Shown: positions 26,749-39,929 of the stretch, one piece after another
Layout of the letters: each line of letters starts with the position of its first letter
Position numbering within the stretch: position 1 is the stretch's first letter
Assembly (NCBI RefSeq): GCF_026212465.1
Contig: NC_080052.1
Location: 18,329,141-18,393,140, forward strand
From: Amaranthus tricolor
Taxonomy: Eukaryota; Streptophyta; Magnoliopsida; Caryophyllales; Amaranthaceae
DNA length: 64,000 nucleotides
Direction: 5' to 3'
Made by a program: the position numbers and the translations under genes
Notes under the pieces: model-generated
Told to the model about the DNA's origin: nothing
What the model saw: the letters and a program-made list of their open reading frames with translations, nothing else
Database searches by the model: none

Positions 26749-27758
26749 ATGGCTGATATCAAAAATAGAGAATTCAATACCTTGGAATTAACAGGAAACA
26801 ATTTTATACAATGGGTTTCAGATGTCAAATTATATCTAAAAGGAAAATATTTATTATACACAATAATTGAACTTAATCTTGTTGACAAAGGAAAGGGTAT
26901 TGAAAGAGATCCCATAAAAATTGAGGAAGATAAGGCAAAAGCTGCATCAATTTTGAGACATCATGTAACCGACAGTCTCAAACACGAATACACCAATTAT
27001 GAGGACCCAAAATTACTTTGGGAAGAGCTAAATGAAAGATTTGGCCATAATAAAAGTGCCCAAAGGCCATCGATGAATGGCGAGAGTTAAGATTTCAAGA
27101 TTTCAAATCAATTAGTGATTATAATTCAGCCCTTCATCTGATAAAATCAAAACTAGTCTATTGTGGACAACCAATAACAGATGTAGAAATGATAGAAAAA
27201 ACATCATCAACCTTTCGCGTAAATAGCGTTTTGTTACAACAACAATATCGTGAAAGGCATTTCAAGAAATATCATGAATTGTTGAAAACACTTCTTGTTG
27301 TGGAACAAAATAATGAATTATTATTAAAAAATCACAACAGGAGACCTGTAGGGCCTACGCCCTTTAATGAGACAAATATGATTGAGAGGAATGTACGCCA
27401 TCGAGGTCGTGGGAACTATTTCATAAGAGGTAGAGGTTGTGGAAAATATCACGAAAAGAGCGGCATGAATATTTTTGAACAAGAAAATTTCTATGGCCGT
27501 GGTCGTGGTCGTGGTCGTGGTCATGGCCGCGAACATAGCCACATTTATGAAAGACATATATTTGCCCCCAGAAATGATAATTTTAAACAAGTCCAGAAAT
27601 ACAAAAGCACATGTAATAGATGTGGCATGACTGGACATTGGGGCCGAACTTATCGTACCGCCAAACATTTAGTGGATTTATATCAAGCTTCCCAGAAAAA
27701 CAAAGGAAAAAGGGCAGAAGCAAATTTTGCAAATGAAGCAAGTACATGCCCACCTTAA
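26749..27758 (+). pseudogene. Copia element A gag, frameshifted
   Basis: The frame starts MADIKNREFNTLELTGNNF and shows the copia gag hallmarks WVSDVKLYLKGK and EDPKLLWEELNERFGH. A frameshift near 27060 breaks it; the frame resumes with AIDEWRELRFQDFKSISDYN-like sequence and VEMIEKTSSTFR. An RGRGRGRGHGRE basic run at about residues 105-115 of the second part precedes a zinc knuckle, CNRCGMTGHWGRTY. The last Cys of the CX2CX4HX4C motif is Tyr here. Gag would package element RNA. The knuckle mutation and frameshift make it inactive. Confidence 0.85.
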
Positions 27759-27984
27759 ATGTCTCTGATTTCTTTAATGAGGATGTGAACCTCCACAAAC
27801 TTGATCCCCAAGAAGAAGATAACTACATCTTTTGAGATGACTAGATGCATTTCCTGTTTCTCTAACTTGTTTTCCATTTTTTTTTAATTTGATAAGTTCT
27901 AATTCTCTACTTATGTTTTTGTATTGAGTTGTCTGCCTTTATATTAATAATATAAATTTTTTTCTTCTCTTGTCTTAAAAAAGG

Positions 27985-29077
27985 AAATGTCAATAAATAG
28001 ATCAACATTTCATTGCCTCCTGGACAGTGAAGCAACACATACGATAATGAAAAATCGAGAATATTTTTCAAACTTAAAATTGCTTCAGGCAAATGTCAAT
28101 ACTATTCAGGAACAACAAAATTAATTGAAGGCACTGGAAAAGCATGCATCATACTCCCTATGGGGACAAATTAGTAATAAATGATGCACTATACTCGAGT
28201 AAATCTCGAAGAAATCTTATCAGTTTCAAGGCAATACGTCAGAATGGTTACCATATGGAAACCAAAACCATAAATGAGAAAGAATTCTTATGCCTTACAA
28301 CAGAAAGTAATGGCACAAAAATTATCCCTAAAAGGATGCCAGCATATTCATCGGGGTTGTATCTCACTCATATACGCCCGATTGAAATAAATGTGATAAG
28401 ACTAGACAATAAAGAACTATTTACTCTATGGCATGACCACTTAGGTCATCCTGGTACTGGGATGATGCATAAAATAATAAAAAATTCAGTCGGCCATCCA
28501 CTAAGAAATATTAAGATTCTCCTGTCAAATGGGCTCTTATGCACCTCTTGTTCTCTTGGAAGATTTATTACTAGACCATCAGTAAATAAAATTGTTACTG
28601 AATCTCCTATATTTCTTGAAAGAATTCATGGAGATATATGTGGACCAATTAATCCACCATGTGGACCTTTTAGGTACTTCATGGTCTTAATAGACGTTTC
28701 CACAAGATCGTCACATGTAAGCCTTCTATCAAGTAGAAACAATGCATTTGCAAAACTACTTGCACAAATCATCCAATTGAAAAATCATTTTTCTGATTAT
28801 ACAATAAATAGTATTAGATTGGACAATGCCGGCGAATTCACATCTCAAACTTTTAATGATTATTGCATGTCAATTGGAATTAAAGTGGAACACCCTGTGC
28901 CACATGTTCACACACAAAATGGTCTTGCTGAATCCTTAATTAAGAGATTGCAATTAATTGCAAGACCACTTCTAATGAAATCAAAACTACCATCATCGGC
29001 CTGGGGTTATGCAATATTACATGCAGCATCATTGATTAGGCTGAGACCTACAACTTATCATAAATATTTGCCAATGC
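27985..29077 (+). pseudogene. Copia element A protease-integrase, truncated
   Basis: A retroviral-type aspartic protease region begins CLLDSEATHTIM (DSE in place of the usual DSG/DSA) and is broken by frameshifts near 28110-28140. From 28144 one frame runs through the pre-integrase region and the integrase. It shows the zinc-binding HDHLGHPG and CTSCSLGRF, then the catalytic triad D (HGDICGP), D (RLDNAGEF) and E (NGLAESL). The frame stops at 29077, where it meets the LTR of another element, before the integrase ends. Reverse transcriptase and RNase H are absent. All three integrase catalytic residues survive, but the element is clearly dead. Confidence 0.88.
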
Positions 29078-31275
29078 TGAAACAGCCCAAACCAGCGTAA
29101 ACAGTGTAATAATACCGTCTACATGGCACAGCGAAAGACTTATAGAAGTCTGGGTTGAATCCGACCTATGGCTAATAGCCACAGCAAAGCAATATCAGAG
29201 TATATAAAAACTTTTTACATAATTAAGTGAATACTATTTACAAAACATTATAAAATTATTACAATTTAATTTACAAATATCTAATTTACATTATGAATTT
29301 AAAAAGAAGTCATCTCCTCGCACGTAACACATAATATGAGTATGCATCGTTTCCACAGCAGAGCTAACCTGGAAATTGATCAATCCCCCGAAAGGGATAG
29401 GCCCCATCAGAGACTGTCAACAATTGAATTGTTGAGTAATCCAACCAACCATTACATCTATATACAAGTCATTAACAAATGTCTCCAATTTTAACTTTTG
29501 CTCATTTAGTATCTCCTTATTAAATATTAATTTATCAAAAGCCAAACTCTTTTAAAAGACCGTTTGGTATCGACATAAATACGACTAAGAACCTTTGGTT
29601 CATAGTGAATCAAAATACGGCTATAACTTTACAAGTTAATAGTGAAACAATACGACAAATGAAAACATATGATTTCATTTGTGAAACAAACAAAACTTGA
29701 TATACCAAACGTATTTATTCAAATTTCATATTAAAACAATGATATAACAACACTTAAAAATGTGGGAATATATGGACCGTCAGGAAGTAGGCTTGATCTA
29801 AATCCTGAGAACACGGGTGATCGTCATCACCGAAAATATGGTTCTTGCAAGAACAAAACGAGATCGGGGCTCGAGACTGATCCGAATAACCATTACCTAT
29901 TATCAAGCTCTAGGATTTCACAATAATCCGGATATAAATATCCGTTACCAATTTCCAAAAATAGACATTTTTCAATGTCGAACATTTTAATATAAAACGA
30001 ATCAATAAGTCTCTTGATTTTCTTTAAAATCAATAATCATAACTCATTTTCATAGTACAATATTGAAAAGCTCATATCTATAAAATTGTGATCATGCAAA
30101 ACATAATTTTGACCAACAACTAGAAGCAAGGTCAAAACAAAGTTAAAATCCAAAGCTTCGAACACCAAAAATTATACGATTTTGCTCAAATATCAATAGC
30201 AGTAATACCACACCTTATAAACCATTACTTAAACTTTGAAATACTTAAATTAAATTTAAAAGAAAGTAGTGTTTGTAGGATTACCTCTCTATGCCGTGAA
30301 TAAAAATCAATAATTAAAGTATCAATCAACTCATCATCAACCATCATGTAAGAGCTTGAGTTACTATCGATGGAGTTTAACTAATTTTACACCAATCTTA
30401 AATCCCAAATACGCAATTTATATCATACCCAAATACTCATATTAATAAACTAAGAACACAAACCTCAACAACACTAATCAATAAAACCCAATTGGAGGAT
30501 AAACAATAACCTTAAACACTTGATAAAAGGAGTACTCAATTTGAACCCTATCTTTAATTATGAACAAGTAAATTCGAAATGCTATTTTCGGATTTTCAGG
30601 ACACCCTGTTAGTATTTTGGACATAACTCTCTCATACGAACTCATTTTGCGGTGATTCAAGTGCCGACGTGACCATGACTCAGAGCTCTACATTTCTTAT
30701 GTAGACATCAGAACCTAAAAACGAACATAACTGTTCCGAAAATTGCTAAATCAGAATGTTCAGTATATATACTGCATTTTCAAATCAAAAATATTCCAAT
30801 TCAATATGATGGACCCTAACTTCACTCATACTTTTCTAATTTGAAATCCCAATTCAATAATCAAACTTAATTGATAGAAATCATTATCTCACATGAATTC
30901 TAATCTCATAATAATGTTCATGTATTATGGGTATAAGAATGAAGTTGATGATGAAGGGAAGTAAAGAAATGGGTTTTATAGTAAAGTTTCTTAAGAGAAA
31001 GGGAAAAAATGCATTGCCATGCTTTTGATGTGGCACAAAACCACAAAACCTCAAACACTTACTCATCTCACAAACGTGAGGTGTTATCTATCATAATTTC
31101 GTTTACACAATTTTCATCGTATAACTCACTTTGTTCCCAAATTTAATACGATTAATACCTAAAGGTAATAAAATAATTTACTCAGTCCAAATAAAATAAT
31201 ATGCTTAAGATTTATAATCCATTTACACTTAAATTAATTACAATTAGTTAAGCAGCTAACTTTAGATCTATTTCA
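29078..31275 (-). repeat. 3' LTR of a non-coding LTR retrotransposon (LARD-like)
   Basis: On the minus strand the LTR begins TGAAATAGATC just after a polypurine tract (AAGATGGGGAGAA, plus positions 31276-31288). It ends GGCTGTTTCA at 29078. TGAAA/TTTCA are matching short inverted ends. Length is about 2.2 kb. It aligns with 33806-35945 over nearly its full length, with scattered substitutions and small indels. It interrupts the copia A integrase. Confidence 0.88.
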
Positions 31276-33250
31276 TTCTCCCCATCTTAAAATAATTTCG
31301 TCCTCGAAATTATTCTACACTTCAAATTACATATTAAACTCATACTCTCCCCAACTTAAGGATAAACCTTAAATAGTTCAACGTCCAAGACTTACTTAAC
31401 TGAAAACCTCAACTCTGACATTCGTTAGTCATTCAAGTTTAAGAACAATGTTTATGATTTAATCACGAATCAAAATAATTTTCAAATTCACAGAACTCAT
31501 ATGATGCAAAAAACATTTGCACATACACAAGTAAACATAGATCATAAAATCGCAAAATTTGTTTTATAAATTTCCATACTTACTAGATTGCGTTACCCTT
31601 AGTACTCAAGGGTAAAATATTTGTTGAACACATAGTTAATATGTTCGTATTACTCAAGTTTATTTTTATCCTGTCGGGTAGTTTTTGTGAACAAAATCTT
31701 TTAGGCACTACTCAAACTGATACTCATGACTAAAAATCGCGTTAGTAAACATTTTAAACTTTTAAACAAAGATGTTTTATATTTTACGGAAAATTTGTTA
31801 GAGTTTCCCTCCAAATAAAGACTATTAAAAATATTTATCTATACAATATATTCTTTATAAAATAATCTTTTTCTTGAATTCATATTATTATAATATAATA
31901 ACAATATTACTCAGATTAACTTGCTCAAAATCCCATATTAGCTTAATGACATTTAATTAAGCCGAATAAAATAGTGATTGATTCATTCTTCTCAATTTAG
32001 AGTGAATCCATCCTCTAACTTGGACACTTATTTCCATCATACATTTCATAACTTACATATCCACGTTCCTCGATATAACTCTAGTCACAACTTTAAATAT
32101 TCCCAGCTTCGATACAAAATTTAACTTCTAAATCTCCACTTCAACTCTTACGTTATACTCGAATACTTTTTAAAAAACCTTTTACTTGTTTTAATCAATT
32201 CAACCATTTTGTATCCTCAATTTGAAAAACTGATTTCCTAATTTACTTGATTTTCCCAAATGACAACAAAACTTCACTTAGAAACTCTTATAACCCCATA
32301 TATACTTTGAAAGTATCACTTTAAATCACATATTTAATAACTTATAACTCAATTGTAATTGTTTAACTTTCTCTCATAATACGTTCATATCCACCTTTAA
32401 TACATGACCTTTAAACTTTAAGTTTCTCTTTCCCAAATAACTTCCATACTTTTGACATTTAATTTCTTACAATTCTTAACCTTTATTCTGATCATCCGTT
32501 TCACCATTAATACAATTTTACACAACATAGCCCATTTAATTTTTATCCTTTAATGTCTCATCCAATCATGGTTTAAACAAACAATTTTGTTTCCCCTAGT
32601 TATTAGCTTTTCGATCACCTTAATATAATTCGTTTCAATACAATTAGCTTCTAATCAAATATTCATTTTCATATGTGCAATTTATCTTCAAATTTCTCTA
32701 TACATGTAATACAAGGCTTTCATAACTGTTATTGGATTCTTATTTGACTTATGAACTTCAACTCACATTAACCATAAATAAGGCTTGACATAATTTGAAC
32801 CATTCAAACTTTTTAATTTTCAAAGTTATCCTTTGAATATCGTAAATTGTTTAGAATATTCTCCATCATAACTTTACATTTACCTTAATATGTATAGAGC
32901 ACTCAATAGGGTTACTACAATATAAAGATTACGAAATTTTATTCATATCAACCGTTGTTTCTTATTCGCAACTTCCCTTAAATGAAATTCTCATCCAAAT
33001 ATCATTAAATTGAACATGTCACAAATACTTTTTTCTACATTCTTTATTCTTCGATTGATTTCCATTCTTTACACACAGTTAACTTATAACTTTCAATATT
33101 CCCAAAATGCTTATATTGAACTCTTTGCATCGAATCACTCTTGCACAATCATCATCGCAATTCTCGATAAGCTTGGTCCTCAACTCCTTATGCCAGTTAT
33201 CCGAGTATATATAATATCTTTTGTAAAACAATTTCAAGAATACATAACTC

Positions 33251-33252
<2 letters not shown>

Positions 33253-33346
<94 letters not shown>
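33253..33346. repeat. (TA)n microsatellite
   Basis: About 94 bp of TA inside the LARD-like element. Confidence 0.95.
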
Positions 33347-33348
<2 letters not shown>

Positions 33349-33791
33349 CAAGTTGAAATTTTGAGCTCTTTTAAAAACAAATTTGTTTTTTACACATGAC
33401 ATATAAACATTCACACAAAATTTCACATAAGATCAATTAGATCCACAAAATCAAGATTCAAACGAAAAATTCCCAACTTCACCTTAATATCCTTTGAAAC
33501 TCTTTTCACCAAACTTCAAAGTCCCAATTTCATAATCCAGACTTAACTCTTGGCCTTCGGCATGACTCTTACTAAAAGAGGATTCACAACACATAAGGAA
33601 ACTTCAGAATTTCCTTAGCACATAGGCATGTTACACAGCACACATATAACACATAGTAACATTAATACCATCCGATTCTCGGAGGTTACACCCTAAGACT
33701 CGACTACCACTCTCTTTCGAGTTTTCGAAATTCATCTTTCAAAAATTTTGTACTCGAATATGAGGATTCGAGTACTCCAGAAACAACCTGT

Positions 33792-33803
33792 GCTCTGATA
33801 CCA
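33792..33803 (-). promoter_or_regulatory. Primer-binding site for tRNA-iMet
   Basis: Read on the minus strand, TGGTATCAGAGC lies two bases inside the end of the LTR at 33806. It is complementary to the 3' end of plant initiator tRNA-Met and fixes the element's orientation as minus. Confidence 0.9.
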
Positions 33804-33805
33804 AA

Positions 33806-35945
33806 TGAAACAGCCCAAACCAGCTTAAACAGTGTAATAATACCGTCTACATGGCACAGCGAAAGACTTATAGAAGTCTGGGTTGAATCCGACCTGTGGC
33901 TAATAGCCACAACTAACCAATATCAGAGTATATAAAAACTTTTTACATAATTAAGTGAATACTATTTACAAAACATTATAAAATTATTACAATTTAATTT
34001 ACAAATATCTAATTTACATTATGAATTTCAAAAAGAAGTCCTCTCCTCGCACGTAACACATAATACAAGTATGCATCGTTTCCACAGCAGAGCTAACCTG
34101 GAAATGGATCAATCCCCCGAAAGGGATAGGCCCCATCAAAGACTGTCAACAATTGAATTGTTGAGTAATCCAACCATTACATCTATATACAAGTCATTAA
34201 CAAATGTCTCCAATTTCAACTTTTGCTCATTTAGTATCTCCTTATTAAATATTAATTTATCAAAAGCCAAACTCTTTTAAAAGACCGTTTGGTATCGACA
34301 AAAATACGACTAAGAACCTTTGGTTCATAGTGAATCAAAATACGACTATAACTTTACAAGTTAATTGCGAAACAATACGACAAATGAAACATATGATTTC
34401 ATTTGTGAAACAAACAAAACTTTATATACCAAACGTATTTATTCAAATTTCATATTAAAACAATGATATAACAACACTTAAAAATGTGGGAATATATGGA
34501 CCGTCAGGAAGTAGGCTTGATCTAAATCCTGAGAACATGGGTGATCGTCATCACCGAAAATACGGTTCTTGCAAGAACGAAACGGGATCAGGGGCTCGAG
34601 ACTGATCTGAATAACCATTTCCTATTATCAAGCTATAGGATTTCACAATAATCCGGAAATAAATATCCGTTGCTAATTCCGAAAATGGACATTTTTTAAT
34701 GTCGAATATTTTAATATAAAACGAATCAATAAGTCTCTTGATTTTCTTTAAAATCAATAATCATAACTCATTTTCATAGTACAATATTGAAAAGCTCATA
34801 TCTATAAAATTGTGAACATACAAAACATAATTTTGACTAAGAACTAGAAGCAAGGTCAAAACAAAGTTAAAATTCAAAGTTTCGAACACCAAAAATTATA
34901 CGATTTTGCTCAAATATCAATAGTAATAATACCACACCTTACAAACCATAACTTAAACTTTGAAATACTTAAATTAAATTTAAAAGAAAGTAGCGTTTGT
35001 AGGATTACCTCTCTATGCCGTGAATAACAATAAATAATTAAAGTATCAATCAACTCATCATCAACCATCATGTAAGAGCTTGAGTTACTATCGATGGAGT
35101 TTAACTAATTTTACACCAATCTTAAATCCCAAATACGCAACTTATATCATACCCAAATACTCATATTAATAAACTAAGAACACAAAACTCAACAATATCA
35201 ATCAATAAAACCCAATTGGAGGATAAACAATAACCTTAAACACTTGTTAAAAGGAGTACTCAATTTGAATTCTATCTTTAATTATGAACAAGTAAATTCG
35301 AAATGCTATTTTCGGATTTTCAGGACACCCTGTTAGTTTTTTGGACATAACTCTCTCTTATGAACTCATTTTGGGGTGATTCAAGTGCTCACGCGACCAT
35401 GACTCGGAGCTCTACATTTCTTATGCAGACATCAGAACCTAAAAACGAACATAACTGTTCCGAAAATTGCTAAATCACAATGTTCAGTTTATGTACTGCA
35501 TTTTCAAATCAAAAATATTCCAATTCAATATGATGGACCCTAACTTCACTCATACTTTTCTAATTTGAAATCCCAATTCAATAATCAAACTTAATTGATA
35601 GAAATCATTATCTCACATGAATTCTAATCTCATAATAATCATGTATTATGGGTATAAGAATGAAGTTGATGATGAAGGGAAGTAAAGAAATGGGTTTTAT
35701 AGAAAAGTTTCTTAAGAGAAAGTGAAAAAATGCATTGTCATGCTTTTTATGTGGCAGAAAACCACAAAACCTCAAACACTTAGTCATCTCACAAACGTGA
35801 GGTGTTAACTATCATAATTTCGTTTACCCAATTTTCATCGTATAACTCACTTTGTTCCGAAATTTAATATGACTGATACCCAAAGGTAATAAAATAATTT
35901 ACTTAGTCCAAATAAAATAATATGCTTAAGATTTATAATCCATTT
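33806..35945 (-). repeat. 5' LTR of the LARD-like element, outer end missing
   Basis: Same LTR as 29078-31275, but the match stops at 35945, about 50 bp before the expected TG end. The sequence then passes straight into the copia B reverse transcriptase remnant. The outer LTR end and any target duplication are therefore lost. Confidence 0.88.
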
Positions 35946-38900
35946 TTGGCAAATTTCATACCTCGTTCCATGGGAGTAGAAACTTTTGCCTTATCAAGCA
36001 TGCTAAACCGCTTAAGTATTTTCTCAACGTAGTGAGATTGACTTAGCTTGATTCGGTTACCTTGTCTCTTGATGTTAATACCTAAGATCACATCGGCCTC
36101 CCCATATCCTTCATTTGAAAGGATCTGCACAAAAATCTTTTGTCTCTTGAACTTGTACTAAACTAGTACCAAAGATGAGCATGTCATCAACATATAGACA
36201 AATGATAACTTCGTTACCGTGGCTATCAAATTTGCTATAAACGCACTTATCGGCATGATTCAACTTGAATCCAAAGGACAAAATTGTTTCATCAAATTTT
36301 TTTTTGATGACGTTACTTTGGTGCTTGTTTTAGTCCATATAAGGATTTAACAAGTTTATACACCTTATGCTCTTGTCCTTCCAAAACAAACCCTTCGGGT
36401 TGTTTCATATAAACTTCTTCATTTAACTCCCCATATAAAAATGTGGTTTTAACATCCATTTTATGGATCTCTAGATGATACATTCTAGCTAAAGCTACCA
36501 ATAACCGAATAGTGGTTATTCTTGTAATGGGTGCATAAGTATCGAAATGATCGATACCAAGATTTTGTCTAAAGCCTTGTGCCATTAAATGGGCCTTGAA
36601 CTGTCAATAGTACCATCAATCTTCATTTTCTTTCGAAAAATCCACTTGCAACTTATTGGTTTATAAATAGGAGGAAGATCCATTAACACCCAAGTGTTAT
36701 TTCCTATGATGGATTGCATCCTTTTATCAATAGTCTCTTTCCAAAAAGCACTATCATTTGATGCCATAGTATCTCCGTAAGTCAATAGGTCACCTTTCAC
36801 ATTGAATAAACATGGAACACTAGAAGAAAGCTCGCTTCTAGTACCTTAAACAAAAAATACTTCGAACTCCGCTCCAAAGCTTTTAGCTTTCCGTTTTCTC
36901 TTACTCCGTTTAGGAATAGGATCAACACTTTGTTGTTCATCTAGTTGTAGATTTTTATCAACATCTAGAGGTGAACATTGTTGACTATCAACAACATCCT
37001 CACTAGTACATATTTGTAGATTTCTTTGTTTACTCAATAATGAAAATCTGTTTTCATCAAAACTTGCATCCCTTGACTCAATAATTGAATGAATCGATAT
37101 ATAGTCAGTTTGTTCTTTAACATAGAACATAAGTTTTGCTATGAATAGCATAACCTACAAAAATGCATTCTGTTCCTCGTTCACCGAGTTTCTTTCTTTT
37201 GTTACCGGGCAATCTTGCAATGGCCTTACAACCCCAAACCTCAAGATAACTTAAGTTTGGTTTTCTTTTGTACCAAAGCTCATAAGGAGTTTTCTTATTT
37301 GTTCTCATTGGAACCCGGTTAAGAATGTGACAAGCCGTCAACATTGCTTCACCCCAAAATCCTTCACTCAAGCCAGAGTAGGATAACATGGAATTAACCA
37401 TCTCTTGTAGAGTACAATTTTTCCTCTTCGCCACACCATTCGATTATGGTGTGTATCCGGCGGTTGTTTCATGTATAATACCCATTGAATTAAAGTAAGT
37501 TGGATCATAATATTCACCTTCTTTATCGGCTCTTAACCTTTTAAGTTTACAACCAATTTGTATTTCTACTTCATTTTTGTATATCTTAAAGTAATTAAGA
37601 GCGTCTTCTTTTGTATGTAAAAGGTATACATAACAAAACTTAGAAAAATCATCAATAAAAAGTTATGACATATTTCTTATTTCCCAATGATGGTGTACTA
37701 TAAAAGTCACAAAGACCACTACGTATTAATTCCAAAATTTCAGATTTTTTTTCAACACTTTTAAATGGTGTTCTTGTGATCTTATTTAACATGCACGTTT
37801 TGAAATTTTTAGACATTTTATTGTACATAGGAATTAAGTCATGTTTAGACCTAAAAGCAATTTTATCAAAATTAACATGTCCTAGTCCAACATGCCACAA
37901 ATAATGCAAATCAACTTTTTCATTCATATGTGAAGTTTCAACATTACAAATGGCATCTTTATTCAAATTTAAAGACAACTTAAACAAACTATTACATAAA
38001 TGAGCACGTCCTACAAACAAGTTATTCTTAGTGATAATACACCTATCGGCTTCAAATACTAATTTGTAGCCCAATCGATACAAGACTGGTCCCGAGACAA
38101 GATTTCTACTAATTTCGAGTGCATAATAAACATCTCTTAAGACCAAGAGATTCCCCGAAGAGATGCTCCCCATCAACCACCTTGTGTAAGGTTTTGAACC
38201 ATTATGTAGAGTTACTCACATGTCCCGAAGCTCTCGAATCGATCCACCAAGACAAAGTATCATCCTGCATAACATTAAAGTTAGTATTCATTGAAGAAAA
38301 ATTCAAAGGAGAGTTTTTAATCAAAATTGCATGATCACCTTGATCAGGAGGGTCCTTGCTTGTAGAAGCCTGACCACTCTTTGCCTTCTTTTGCTTGTTC
38401 TTGAAAACAAAGAAATTTTTCTTTTGGTTTCCGGGCTTGCCACATTCCCAACATGCCTTTTCACCGGCATTAGAACTAGTGGTCTTCCCCTTGAAAGATG
38501 CACTTTTTTCTTTCCTCACAGGAATGGGATTGTTTCCCCTCCACAACCATGTTTATGGTACCAACATTAGGATTTTTTCATCCTTCCGATTCTCTTGAAT
38601 CCTTATGCCAGACTCAACAACTATGTGTTGTCCAAGATCGGAGAGTGTAATCTTCTCTCTTTTATGCTTTAAAGCATGTTTAACATCTCTCCAAGAAAAA
38701 GGCAACTTGTCTATAATGCTTGAAACAATAAACACTTCATCCATATCAATTTTATGAAGTTTCATATTAGCATGCATTCTTTGTAATTCATGAAATTGAT
38801 CAATTACGGGGCGATTTTCGACCATCTTATAAGAATTAAAACTACTTACAAGAAATTTCTTGGAGCTAGCATCCTCCGCCATGTATTTGTTCTCCAAGGT

Positions 38901-39112
38901 CTCCCATAATTCCTTAGCGGACTCAAGGTATCGGTAGATGTCAAAGAGCGAATCTTGCATCCCATTGAGAATGTGTCCCCGACAAATGAATCGTCACTTT
39001 CCCATTTACCTCTTTTCCTTGATTGTTCAAGAGTTTCATTTTCTACCTCCTCCGGCTTGGGAGTACTTATCCAACTTAGTGAAATTAGAGGTAAGTTCTT
39101 TGATACTCGCCA
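35946..39112 (-). pseudogene. Copia element B gag-pol, heavily decayed
   Basis: Minus-strand order is gag, zinc knuckle, protease, integrase, RT. Gag starts MASIKELTSNFTKLDKYS near 39112 and continues as LWETLENKYMAEDASSKKFL. The knuckle CWECGKPGNQKKNFF is degenerate, and the protease site reads WWIDSRASGHV instead of DSGASGH. In integrase the first Asp is Gly (RSGLCDF), the second survives (RADKEGEY), and the final Glu is Lys (SNGVAKRKN) with a stop just before it. RT shows CKWIFRKKMKIDG, MDVKTTFLYGEL, SLYGLKQAP and the YVDD catalytic motif (about 36200-36180). The frame ends in STPMERGMKFA at the LTR border, so RNase H is absent. Many stops and frameshifts are present. Confidence 0.9.
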
Positions 39113-39562
39113 TCCCGAAGAAAATTATCACAAAAGATTATTAAGAAATAATAATGCAAATACAAATTACAATATGGAAATTTGTATTTTCCTTTGTTGA
39201 TGGCTAATATAAACTTACACAAAAAGCACTAAGAAATAACTTGAAGAAGATCTTTGTAACGACAACATTTACCCGGAAACTTAATACTTGTTGTAGGCGT
39301 GGTATCACTTTCCTTTTGTGATATTTCCCCCACAAAGGTACTTGGGTTTTGACTTGGAAATTCACAATGAGATACAAACAACACAACACACCATTAGTAC
39401 TTAGGGTATGAAACTTAACAACAAAAGTGTTTGACGAATTATAAACTTTGAAAGTTCTAACAAAAAGTTTATAACTGGTTTTGAAAGAAAACAAGTAAGA
39501 GAGAAAACAAGGATAAAGAATTCAGAAAAATTTGGTGTGAGTAACATCCTTCCCCAATCCCC

Positions 39563-39570
39563 TATTTATA
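39563..39570 (-). promoter_or_regulatory. TATA box in the copia B LTR
   Basis: TATAAATA followed by GGGGATTG on the minus strand, about 450 bp upstream of the gag start. It is the probable transcription start region of the element. Confidence 0.6.
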
Positions 39571-39787
39571 CTAGTCCAAGTATAACAAAGGGTCATGGCA
39601 CATTCAATCACCCATTGATGATCAACCTTAATGACCACCAATCAATACCATTATAACTATGGTATTCATGAGCATTATTCTTCATCATTAAGCCTTTGTA
39701 GCATCAGATTTGATAAGGAATAAGAGAAGGAATCCAATGCACTTAATTCAGAAAACGTAATGTCACAATGGTATGATCAGAATAAAA

Positions 39788-39929
39788 AGTCGAGTCAATT
39801 TCTGCTCCAACCCTAGGAAAGTCGACTCGGCTTTACCTACTGGACAAAACTAGTTTCTAGTACCTAAAGCCGAGTCAATTTTTAGGCCCAATACCAGGAA
39901 CGCCGAGTCAGCTTTTCTTGCTGACTCGA
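39788..39929. promoter_or_regulatory. Cluster of five CGAGTCA/CGACTCG-type motifs in the copia B U3
   Basis: Motifs occur at 39788-39799 (AGTCGAGTCAA), 39821-39830 (GTCGACTCGG), 39868-39878 (AGCCGAGTCAA), 39901-39910 (CGCCGAGTCA) and 39921-39929 (CTGACTCGA). They lie 220-360 bp upstream of the LTR TATA box. The GAGTCA core resembles bZIP (GCN4-like) sites. A role as a transcriptional enhancer is inferred from clustering and position only. Confidence 0.45.

Larger units (their letters stand above)
31276..33805 (-). mobile_element. Internal region of the LARD-like LTR retrotransposon
   Basis: This sits between two copies of one LTR. Next to the right LTR, on the minus strand, is TGGTATCAGAGC (plus 33792-33803), the standard primer-binding site for initiator methionine tRNA. 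At the other side, before the polypurine tract, is TTTCGAGGACGAAATT, a motif usual at the end of gypsy integrase genes. No gag or pol ORF is present in about 2.5 kb, so the element depended on others. A (TA)n tract lies at 33253-33346. Confidence 0.8.

Noticed and set aside
27324..27668. 114-codon minus-strand ORF
   Set aside because: It is the antisense shadow of copia A gag.
34071..34280. 69-codon plus-strand ORF in the LARD-like LTR
   Set aside because: It lies within non-coding LTR sequence and is broken in the sister LTR.
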